From: Sulfopaludibacter sp963835555
Lineage (GTDB): Bacteria; Acidobacteriota; Terriglobia; Bryobacterales; Bryobacteraceae
Direction of reading: 5' to 3'
DNA length: 64,000 nt
NCBI GenBank assembly: GCA_963835555.1
Contig: CAWIGC010000004.1
Coordinates: forward strand, 1-64,000
Below, piece by piece: positions 8,731 to 16,587 of the stretch. Both the position numbers and the translations under genes were made by a program. The notes under the pieces are model-generated. The model was not told where the DNA came from and searched no databases. It saw only the letters and a program-made list of their open reading frames with translations. How positions within the stretch are numbered: position 1 is the first letter of the stretch; the number at the start of each line of letters is the position of its first letter.

Positions 8731-10602
8731 ATGCCCGCCTTAACCCAGCCCGTGCTGATCAATATTCTCGGCCATGCCGGGGGCGCGCTCATTTTCGCCA
8801 TCTTCCTGATCCTGTTGTTCAGCGCGCGCGGATGGTCGGGCAGCCGGGGCCGGACTCTTTCGGCGGTGGCCGCCTCGCTTTCGCTGGCGTGGAATCTGGG
8901 CTCCCTGGTGGTGCTGATGTGGCCCGGGTTGTCCGCGCCATGGCTGAACCTGGTGGTGGCCATCAGCTTTTCGGTGCTGAGCCTGCTGCCCGCGGTGCTG
9001 CTGCACATCTCTCTCGAAGGCAGCCAGAAGCTCCTGGTAGGGGCCGGATATCTTTTGAGCGGCGCCGCCGTGACGATGCATTTTTCGGAGGCCGGCGGCA
9101 ACGGCGCCAGGCTGCACCAGACGGCCCTGCTCCTCATCACCATCGGCTTTCTGGTATTGACCGCAATTGCCGCAGCCGCCATCTGGTTGCGCCGCGGCCC
9201 GCCGCAGCGCCATGAGGGCGCCCGCATCACCGCATCCATGTGCCTGGCGCTGTTCGCCATGTCGTTCGTCCACTTCGGCACGGGACACGCGGCTCAGGTC
9301 TGGGGCTCCGAACTGGTGGTCCATCACGCCGGCATTCCGCTGGCGCTCTTCGTGCTGTTGCAGGACTACCGCTTCGTGTTGCTGGATGCCTTTGTGCGCT
9401 TCCTGGCGAACGCCCTGCTGGCCGCGGTGCTGACCGCGCTGGTGATCGAGGCCGCGTTCCGCCTGGTGCTGGTGGAGCGGGTCGCGACCGAACCGCTGCA
9501 GGAAGCCCTGCTGCTGGTGAGCGTCTGCCTGTTCCTGGTGTTCTTCGCCTGGCTGCGCAATCGCGTACAGGCCTGGCTCACGCACGCCGTATTTCGTCAC
9601 GGCGGCCTGGATCACCTTCCGGCGTTGCTGAAGGAGTGCCCGGCATCGGTGGGCGAAGCTCCCTATCTGGAGTGGGCCGCGGCCACCATGGCGGGGGCCG
9701 TGAAAGCCGAAAGGCAAGCCGTAGCCACGCTGGGCCGCATAGCAGACGCGGGCGAGCCGCCCACGTGGGCCGAGGCCATGATTCCGGTACGGCTCGGCCA
9801 GGGCGATTCCCGGCTGATCCTGCTGGGCCGCCGCCGGGGCGGCCAGCGCTACCTGGGCGAGGACCTGGAAGCGCTCCGCAAGGCTGCCGTGATGATCGGC
9901 GAGCACGTCGAATCGCTCCGCCAGCAGGAGATGGACCGCCTGGTCAGCCAGGCCGAACTGCGCGCCCTGCAATCGCAGATCAATCCCCACTTCCTGTTCA
10001 ATGCCCTCAACACGCTCTACGGAACCATCCCCCGGGAGAGCGCCGGCGCCCGCCGCATGGTGCTCAACCTGGCCGAGATCTTCCGCTACTTCCTGCAGAC
10101 CGACAAGACCTTCGTAACCCTGTCGGAGGAGATGCAGATTGTCCGGGCCTATCTGGAAGTGGAACAATTGCGCCTGGGCCACAGGCTCCATACTGAAATC
10201 CAGGTGGATGACGCCGCGCTCGACCTCTCCATCCCCGTGCTGTCCATCCAGCCGCTGGTGGAGAACGCCGTCAAACACGGCGTCGCGCTCCGCACCGAAC
10301 CGGGTTACGTCCGCATCCGCGCGGCGCGCGGAGCCGGCGAGCTTCGCATCCTGGTGGAGAACAGCGGCGGCGGCACGCCCGCGGAGAGTGCGGGCGCCGG
10401 AGTGGGACTGCAAAACGTCCGGCGGCGCCTGGAAATCTGCTATGGGGCCAACGCGGGCGTGCGACTGGCTTTCCACGCGGATGCGACAGCCGTCGAATTA
10501 TGGATCCCCCTGGATGTGGTTTCCGGATTGCACGCAGACGCCGCCAGACCGGATAGTAGAGGGTATGAAAAAAGCGATCTCCCCGCCGCAGACCGTGGAT
10601 GA
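8731..10602 (+). CDS. LytS-type membrane sensor histidine kinase
   Basis: 623 residues. The first about 260 residues contain seven or eight hydrophobic helices, so the sensor part sits in the membrane. A linker region follows. The His_kinase domain carries the phosphoacceptor region SQINPHFLFNALNTLYG around residue 420, and a HATPase_c domain contains the N-box (VLSIQPLVENAVKHGV) and G-box (GAGVGLQNVRRRLEICYG). HPK8/LytS kinases pair with LytTR regulators, so the partner is probably the regulator at 7515. The ATG chosen directly precedes the first membrane helix. Its last 38 bases overlap the next gene. Confidence 0.88.
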   Translation: MPALTQPVLINILGHAGGALIFAIFLILLFSARGWSGSRGRTLSAVAASLSLAWNLGSLVVLMWPGLSAPWLNLVVAISFSVLSLLPAVLLHISLEGSQKLLVGAGYLLSGAAVTMHFSEAGGNGARLHQTALLLITIGFLVLTAIAAAAIWLRRGPPQRHEGARITASMCLALFAMSFVHFGTGHAAQVWGSELVVHHAGIPLALFVLLQDYRFVLLDAFVRFLANALLAAVLTALVIEAAFRLVLVERVATEPLQEALLLVSVCLFLVFFAWLRNRVQAWLTHAVFRHGGLDHLPALLKECPASVGEAPYLEWAAATMAGAVKAERQAVATLGRIADAGEPPTWAEAMIPVRLGQGDSRLILLGRRRGGQRYLGEDLEALRKAAVMIGEHVESLRQQEMDRLVSQAELRALQSQINPHFLFNALNTLYGTIPRESAGARRMVLNLAEIFRYFLQTDKTFVTLSEEMQIVRAYLEVEQLRLGHRLHTEIQVDDAALDLSIPVLSIQPLVENAVKHGVALRTEPGYVRIRAARGAGELRILVENSGGGTPAESAGAGVGLQNVRRRLEICYGANAGVRLAFHADATAVELWIPLDVVSGLHADAARPDSRGYEKSDLPAADRG

Positions 10603-10945
10603 ATACCTGGAGCGAGTCCCGGAGCCGGCGCGCACCACCTTAAGCCGGATCCGCGCGATCATCCGCTCCGCCGTTCCCCCGGAGGCTACCGAAGCCATCA
10701 GCTACCAGATGCCCGCGTTCAAGTATAAGGGGCCGCTGTTCGGGTACGCGGCGTTCACCAACCATTGCAGCCTGTTTCCCATGGGCTCGCGAGTGATCGC
10801 CATGTTCCAGAAGGAGCTGGAGAAATTTGAGACAGCCAAAGGCACCATCCGTTTTCCCGTGGACAAGCCCCCTTCCGCCGCGCTGATCCGGAAGATGGTG
10901 AGGGCGCGTGTCGCCATGAACGATCAGAAGCAGAAGAAGAAATAA
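10565..10945 (+). CDS. DUF1801 (YdhG/Fra-like) protein
   Basis: 126 residues, starting inside the 3' end of the kinase gene. The family pattern is seen: VDEYLERVPEPARTTLSRIR near the N-terminus, then the conserved AISYQMPAFKYKGPLFGYAA and the C-terminal FPVDKPPSAALIRKMVRARV. DUF1801 proteins are small cytoplasmic proteins of the SRPBCC-unrelated YdhG fold; a relative in Bacillus (Fra) is an iron chaperone. A Lys-rich tail ends the protein. Physical overlap with the kinase suggests cotranscription but not necessarily shared function. Confidence 0.85.
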   Translation: MKKAISPPQTVDEYLERVPEPARTTLSRIRAIIRSAVPPEATEAISYQMPAFKYKGPLFGYAAFTNHCSLFPMGSRVIAMFQKELEKFETAKGTIRFPVDKPPSAALIRKMVRARVAMNDQKQKKK

Positions 10946-10959
10946 GGCGCCGTCAACTC

Positions 10960-13900
10960 CTACCGGAATCCGCCCTGGAACTCCGGACTGCCGGTGAACC
11001 CTTCGTTCGGAGCATTACCCAGAATCAGCAACTGCGTGGAACTGGCGCCGACGATGCCCGGATTCTGATTGTAGTAAATCCCCGGACCTCCGCCGTTGGC
11101 GATGTTCAGCCAGAAGGCAAACCCGGATTGGTCCGGCTCGCGTTCCAGAATCAGGTAATACAGCATCCTGACGTACAGCGAATTGGTGTGATCGGTGGTG
11201 AACGATCCCTTGCTCTGAAACTCGTCTCCGGTGAACAGGCTGTTGAATAGAGCATACGGCTGGAGGGCGACCCCCGCCGTAAGCTCCGCTGCGGTGGGCA
11301 CCCGCCCCAGCATGTCCTGGTAGATCCTGGTTGTCGTCGATTCCAGACTGGCGCGCGGGATACCTGCGAGGATCGTCGCGAACAGCGCCTGCGCCGAGGT
11401 ACCGTTGCGAAGCGCCTGGAGGTTTGCCAGGTAGGTAGCATAAGACGGCGGGGCGCCGGTGACTGCCTGGTACATGGCCATCACAGCGAAATCGGAAGCC
11501 TGCCCTTCGGGGCTATCGAGGAAATCGCCGGTCATGGCGCCGAGGGCTACCGCGCTCTGGCCCAGCCAGAAAGCCAATCCTCCCTGATCCGGCTCGCGCC
11601 CTAATGTCTGTTGATAGAGGAAGGTAATCTGCCGGTTGAAAGCCGGGGCGGTGGAGGCCGCCTCGGTGATCGTGAAGGTAGCGACATAACTGCCCAGAGT
11701 GACCTGAATGGTTGCCGTGCGGGCACTGGTGGTGGTGTTGCTGAACACGTTGAACCGGACGATTCCGGGTCCGGTTCCGCTGCCGCCCGAGGTGATGATC
11801 ACCCACGGCACATTGGATGTTGCCGTCCATGTGCCCGAACAGGTCGGGCACGGGGTCACCGTGAAGCTTACCGGGACTGAAGGATACAGGCCTCCGTTGG
11901 AGGTCCCCAGCGTTGTGAACGACTGGCCCGGCAAACTGAGATTGACGCCGGCCAGGCCGAGCAGCACCGTGACATTGTTGCTGGTTTCATCCGCGACCGC
12001 CAGGTCCGTCTTTCCGTCGCCGTTGAAATCGGCCGCCGCTACGGATATCGGAGCCGGCCCCGCCGCGAAAGGAGTCCCCGTCTCCGGCGTGAAGCCGCCG
12101 CTGCCGTTCCCCAACAGTACCGTGACGCTGTCGCTTCCCAGGTTGGCGCTTACCAGGTCCGCCTTGCCATCCCCGTCGAAGTCTCCCACCGCCACCGAAT
12201 ACGGGCTCTTTCCCACCGGGAACGGGCTGGCGCCGGGTTGGGTGAAACCGCCGCTGCCGTTCCCCAGCAATATCGAGACGGTATTGCCGCCATAGTTGGC
12301 GACCGCCAGGTCTACCTTTCCGTCGCCGTTGAAGTCGCCCGGCGCAAGAGAGATGGGATTCGTATCGACTGTGTAGGGACTCCCGCCGGCCTGGCTGAAG
12401 CCGCCGCTGCCGTTCCCCAGCATGATGGTCACGGTATCGGCCGTCTCATTGGCAATGGCCACATCCGCCTTTCCGTCGGCATTAAAATCCGCCACGGCCA
12501 AAGAGACCGGGGTCGCGCCCACTGCCAGGGGGCTTCCACCCGCCTGCGTGAAGCCGCCGCCGCCGTTCCCCAACAATACAGTCAGACTGCCGCCGCCGTT
12601 GAGGGGATTCCCAAAATTGGCCACCACCAGGTCCGCGTTCCCATCTCTGTTGAAGTCGCCCACCGCCACGGATTTTGGACTCAACCCCGCCGGCACGGGA
12701 CTCCCTGGGGCCTGCGTGAAGCCGCCGCTTCCGTTCCCCAATAACACTGTCACGTTTCCGCTGCTCTGATTGGCGACTGCCAGGTCGGGCTTGCCGTCGG
12801 AATTGAAATCGCCTACTGCCACTGAAGAGGGGCTGGTGCCGGTCGCAAATGGGCTGCCGGGCGCGGCCAGGAAGCTTCCCCCGCCGGCGCCGAGCAACAC
12901 CGTGACACCGCCGAAATAGTTTGCGATTGCCAGGTCTGCTTTGCCGTCGCCGTTGAAATCGCTCACCGCCATGGCGATCGGATATCCGCCGGCCCCGAAC
13001 GGACTACCGTTCGCGGCAGTGTAGCGGTCCGCCGGCTGGGCGTTGACCCTCTCGGCGAACGCCGGGGACAGGCTGTTTCCATACGCGGCGGCGCCTCCGC
13101 CCACGTAGAGCGCCGTCAACGATCGCGATCCCGCCGCCAGCAGCGCGGTGGTAAAGCTTGCCACGCCGCTCAGCACCGGAGCAACTCCCAGCACCGTGGC
13201 GCCATCGTAGAACGTCACTGCGCCCGTGGCGCCGGCGGGAGTTACCGTAGCGGTCAAAGTGACCAGCGTGCCAAATACTGCCGGATTCGGGACAGCCGAC
13301 AGCGTGGTGGCCGATGGCAATTGTGTGAACACATACGCGGCGCCCTGCGAATTGGCTTTCCAGGCGGCCCCCACCAGTGCGGTCATGCCGTCCAGAGCCA
13401 CGGAATTACCGAAGATGTTATTCGCAGCCCCGTCGCTCGCGGTCAATTCCGTCTGCTGGCTCCAGGTCCCTCCAGACTGAGCGAACAGGTATGCCGCACC
13501 CTGACCGGCATTCTTGCGGTAGGCGCCCACGAGCGCCGGGATCCCGCTCGCGACGGACCAGCCGAAGGCATCGTTCGCGGCCCCGTCGGACGCGGTCAGT
13601 TTTACCAGTTGGCTCCAAATCGCGCCGCTCGGCGAGAAAACGTAAGCTGCACCCTGACCGGCATTCGTGTTGGCCGCTTTACCCGGGGCTCCCACCGTGC
13701 AGATGTTGCCGTTCAGGGAGACGGACCAGCCGAACTGATCGCTGGCCGCACCGTCGGTCGCGGTCAGTTTTGCCTGCTGGCTCCACGCAGTGCCGCTTTG
13801 CACAAACACGTACGCCGCACCCTGGGCGGCATTCCCGTTGACTGCTTTTCCGTAAGCCCCTGCCGCGGCCATGTTGCCGCTTACCGAAACGGAACGGCCG

Positions 13901-15096
13901 AAGTTGTCGGCGGTCGCACCGTCGGACGCCGTCAACTTTGCCTGCTGGCTCCACGCAGTGCCGCTTTGCGCAAACACATACGCCGCGCCCTGCCCGGAAT
14001 TCGCGTTGACTGTTTTTGCAGAAGCCCCGATGATGGCGGTGCTGCCGCTCAACGAGACGGACACGCCGAAGTTGTCGCCCGCCGCCCCGTCGGAGGCGGT
14101 CAACTCCGCCTGCTGGCTCCAGGTTCCGCCGCTTTGCACGAACACGTACGCCGCACCCTGTCCGGAATTTTTTTGGCTCGCGCCTACTAGCGCGGTAACG
14201 CCGCTCACCGAGACCGAACCGCCGAAGTTGTCGCCCGCCGCCCCGTCCGACGCCGTCAGTTTTGCCTGCTGGGTCCACACACTGCCATTTTTCACGAACA
14301 CATAGGCCGCGGCCCGTCCTGCATTGCTGGAACACGCTCCCACCACGGCAATACTGCCGCTTAACGAGACCGCACATCCGAAGTCGTCATTCCCCTGCCC
14401 GTCGGATGCGGCCAACTCCGTCTGACTCCAGGTCACTACCGGGTCCACGACCAGCGGATACTCCGCTCCGCGGTCCTCCACTACCAGGCGGATCTCGCGA
14501 GCCCCGACTTCCATCCGTGACGGCACATCGCGCCCGCGGGCATCGCGCGCCCGCAGCCCGGCGTAGCGCAGCACCGTTTGCCGGCCCGCTTGCAGCAGCA
14601 CCGCATCGCCTTCGGGAGACAACACAGGACGCAGACCGCCGGTCACACGCAGCGCCAGCACCAGCGATTCGCCCTCGCGCGCCGTTCCCGGAGGGTATGC
14701 CAGCGTGAAGCCCTGTTCCAAGCCGCGCGATTCGTTCACGTACCACTCGGTAATGGCGCCGCGCCGGTATTCCACACGGCTCCCTCCGCCGGCCAACTCA
14801 GCCGGCGCGGGCGTCTGCAGGCGCGCGCCGTACCCGTAACCGGTGAACTGTAGTCCGACATCCAGCTTTGAATCGCCTGCCTTCACTGTGGCGCCGCGCG
14901 CGCTAAACTCCAGATCGAGCCGCTGCGCCGCATTGGCCCCCAGGTAGCTTCCGTGGCCGGACGCCTCCAACTTGTAGCGCGCCTGCAGGAACGCCCGGTG
15001 CAGACCTTCGTCCTCTCCACCCGCGCATGGCAGTACCGCCAGGCAGAGCAAGCCAAGAAATCTCCAAATTGAAGTTACATTGAGTAAGGCGCGCAT
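10960..15096 (-). CDS. Giant secreted FG-GAP/VCBS, Ig-like, BACON-like, DUF4214 protein
   Basis: About 1378 residues. The ATG at 15096 starts a signal peptide (RALLNVTSIWRFLGLLCLAV). Order of modules: an N-terminal beta-rich region (about 30-215); about seven FG-GAP-like units with the recurring ASDGAAGDNFG...GQGAAYVF pattern (about 222-600); an Ig-like (Big_3) domain (about 600-690, TLVTLTATVTPAGATGAVTF); seven to eight VCBS/FG-GAP beta-propeller blades (about 692-1040, ADFNGDGKADLAVAN and VTVLLGNGSGGF); a BACON-like domain (about 1065-1150, ATSNVPWVIITSGGSGTG); and two DUF4214-type segments (LYQQTLGREPDQGGLAFWL; YYLILEREPDQSGFAFWL). The DxNxDGxxD loops should bind calcium. Likely an extracellular adhesion or surface protein; ligand unknown. 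Confidence 0.85.
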   Translation of the reverse strand: MRALLNVTSIWRFLGLLCLAVLPCAGGEDEGLHRAFLQARYKLEASGHGSYLGANAAQRLDLEFSARGATVKAGDSKLDVGLQFTGYGYGARLQTPAPAELAGGGSRVEYRRGAITEWYVNESRGLEQGFTLAYPPGTAREGESLVLALRVTGGLRPVLSPEGDAVLLQAGRQTVLRYAGLRARDARGRDVPSRMEVGAREIRLVVEDRGAEYPLVVDPVVTWSQTELAASDGQGNDDFGCAVSLSGSIAVVGACSSNAGRAAAYVFVKNGSVWTQQAKLTASDGAAGDNFGGSVSVSGVTALVGASQKNSGQGAAYVFVQSGGTWSQQAELTASDGAAGDNFGVSVSLSGSTAIIGASAKTVNANSGQGAAYVFAQSGTAWSQQAKLTASDGATADNFGRSVSVSGNMAAAGAYGKAVNGNAAQGAAYVFVQSGTAWSQQAKLTATDGAASDQFGWSVSLNGNICTVGAPGKAANTNAGQGAAYVFSPSGAIWSQLVKLTASDGAANDAFGWSVASGIPALVGAYRKNAGQGAAYLFAQSGGTWSQQTELTASDGAANNIFGNSVALDGMTALVGAAWKANSQGAAYVFTQLPSATTLSAVPNPAVFGTLVTLTATVTPAGATGAVTFYDGATVLGVAPVLSGVASFTTALLAAGSRSLTALYVGGGAAAYGNSLSPAFAERVNAQPADRYTAANGSPFGAGGYPIAMAVSDFNGDGKADLAIANYFGGVTVLLGAGGGSFLAAPGSPFATGTSPSSVAVGDFNSDGKPDLAVANQSSGNVTVLLGNGSGGFTQAPGSPVPAGLSPKSVAVGDFNRDGNADLVVANFGNPLNGGGSLTVLLGNGGGGFTQAGGSPLAVGATPVSLAVADFNADGKADVAIANETADTVTIMLGNGSGGFSQAGGSPYTVDTNPISLAPGDFNGDGKVDLAVANYGGNTVSILLGNGSGGFTQPGASPFPVGKSPYSVAVGDFDGDGKADLVSANLGSDSVTVLLGNGSGGFTPETGTPFAAGPAPISVAAADFNGDGKTDLAVADETSNNVTVLLGLAGVNLSLPGQSFTTLGTSNGGLYPSVPVSFTVTPCPTCSGTWTATSNVPWVIITSGGSGTGPGIVRFNVFSNTTTSARTATIQVTLGSYVATFTITEAASTAPAFNRQITFLYQQTLGREPDQGGLAFWLGQSAVALGAMTGDFLDSPEGQASDFAVMAMYQAVTGAPPSYATYLANLQALRNGTSAQALFATILAGIPRASLESTTTRIYQDMLGRVPTAAELTAGVALQPYALFNSLFTGDEFQSKGSFTTDHTNSLYVRMLYYLILEREPDQSGFAFWLNIANGGGPGIYYNQNPGIVGASSTQLLILGNAPNEGFTGSPEFQGGFR

Positions 15097-15124
15097 ATAG
15101 GAACCGATCCTCCCTGCTTTGGGA

Positions 15125-15142
15125 AGCGTATCATGTTCCAAA
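15125..15142 (-). promoter_or_regulatory. Candidate sigma54 (-24/-12) promoter for FG-GAP protein
   Basis: On the minus strand TTTGGAACATGATACGCT has the invariant GG-N10-GC spacing of sigma54 promoters, with TGG at -24 and GC at -12, about 30 bases before the start codon. Flanking positions match only partly. It is attractive because an NtrC-family activator gene lies next door, but unproven. Confidence 0.3.
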
Positions 15143-15156
15143 CTTCGAGTCGAACG

Positions 15157-15210
15157 GTAATAACTTTCGTTTACAACAATGATATTGTCGAGTAACGTAT
15201 CAGTTATTAC
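15157..15210. promoter_or_regulatory. Nested inverted repeats in an AT-rich spacer
   Basis: Outer arms GTAATAACT (15157-15165) and AGTTATTAC (15202-15210) are perfect and enclose an inner palindrome ACAAT-GAT-ATTGT. The spacer separates the ntrX-like gene's 3' end from the FG-GAP gene's 5' end. It could be an upstream activator site for the FG-GAP gene or a transcript end structure for ntrX. Confidence 0.45.
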
Positions 15211-15219
15211 AGCTCGCGC

Positions 15220-16587
15220 CTATTCCTTAGGCCCGATCCCCAGCGCCTTCATCTTGCGGTACAGATTGCTGCGCTCCAGTCCCAGCAGTTCCGCCGTGCG
15301 CGTGACATTCCCGTTGGTCTCTTCGAGCTTCTTCAGAATGTACTCGCGCTCGGCCGCCTCGCGGACCTCCTGCAGGCTGCCGAAACGGTCCAGCGGACGG
15401 TCGGGCTGCCGGCGCGCCGCGTGCAGCGGAATATGCCGCGCGTCCACGCGCACCTGCGGATTCAGAATCACGATGCGCTCAATCAGATTTTTCAGTTCGC
15501 GCACATTGCCCGGCCAGTGATACTCGGACAGCAGGCCATAAGCTTCCGGCGTAAGTTCTTTCGGCTTGCGGCCGTAAGCCGTAGTGAATTCGCGCAGGAA
15601 GTGGTCGGCCAGCAGCGGAATATCCTCCCGCCGGTCGCGCAAGGGCGGCACGAAAAACGGGATCACGTTCAGCCGGTAGAACAGATCCTCGCGGAAATTG
15701 CCGCGCTCGATCTCCTCTTCCAGGTTCTTGTTCGTGGCCGCCACCACGCGCACATCCACCTGCATGAATTCGGAAGCGCCCACCGGTTCGAAGCGCTGCT
15801 CCTCCAGCACCCGCAGCACCTTGCTCTGCGTGCGCAGGCTCATATCGCCCACTTCGTCCAGAAACAGGGTGCCGCGAGTCGGCCTTCTGGAATTTGCCCG
15901 CTTTCCCTTCGTGCGCCCCGGGGAACGCGCCCTTGATGTGGCCGAACAGCTCGCTTTCGATCAGCTCTTCGGGAATCGCCGCGCAGTTCACCTCCACGAA
16001 CGGCTTCGGCCGCGCGCGGGCTCTGCGCGTGCATGCGCGTGGGCCACCAGTTCCTTGCCCGTGCCGCTCTCGCCGAAAATCAGCACGCGCCCGTTGGTGC
16101 CGGCCATCAGGGTCAATTGCTGCCGCAGCGCTTTCATCGGAACGCTTTCGCCGATGATGCGGTAGCGCGCGCCCGAATCGGCCTTCAACCGGCTGTTTTC
16201 GATGGCCAGGTTGCGATGCTCCAGCGCATTCTTGGCCACCACCGCGACCTTCTCGATGGATAGCGGCTTCTCCAGAAAATCGAAAGCCCCCAGCTTGGTG
16301 GCTTTCACCGCGGCTTCGATGCTGCCATGGCCCGAGATCACCACCACCACCGGCCGCTCCGGAAACGGCAATCTCCTGGATGCGCGCCAGCACCTCCATG
16401 CCGTCGATGCCCGGGAGCCAGATATCCAGCAGCACCAGCTCGAATTCACCGGCCGGCAGCGCCTCCAGGCAGGCTTCGCCGCATCGGCCACGGCCTCCAC
16501 GGCGTAGCCTTCGTCCTCCAGAACCCCGCCCAGCGACTGGCGAATGCCGGGCTCGTCGTCCACCACCAGGATGCGCCGCTGCTTCAT
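15220..16587 (-). pseudogene. NtrX/NtrC-type sigma54 response regulator with four single-base frameshifts
   Basis: Receiver, AAA+ sigma54-activation and Fis-type HTH domains are all recognisable: ILVVDDEPGIRQSL, GESGTGKELVAHA (Walker A), VEVNCAAIPEELIESELFGH, FLDEVGDMSL (Walker B), YHWPGNVRELKNL and a C-terminal HTH (AELLGLERSNLYRKMKALG). Reading it through needs frame changes near 16480, 16370, 16020 and 15890 that cancel in pairs. The receiver phosphoacceptor segment (VLLDIWLPGIDGM) and the GAFTGA-loop region (here HIKGAFPGAHEG) fall in the out-of-frame parts, and one in-frame stop results. Its start overlaps the stop of the kinase gene as ATGA. Either sequencing indels in a working gene or a pseudogene with an intact partner kinase. 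Confidence 0.75.
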
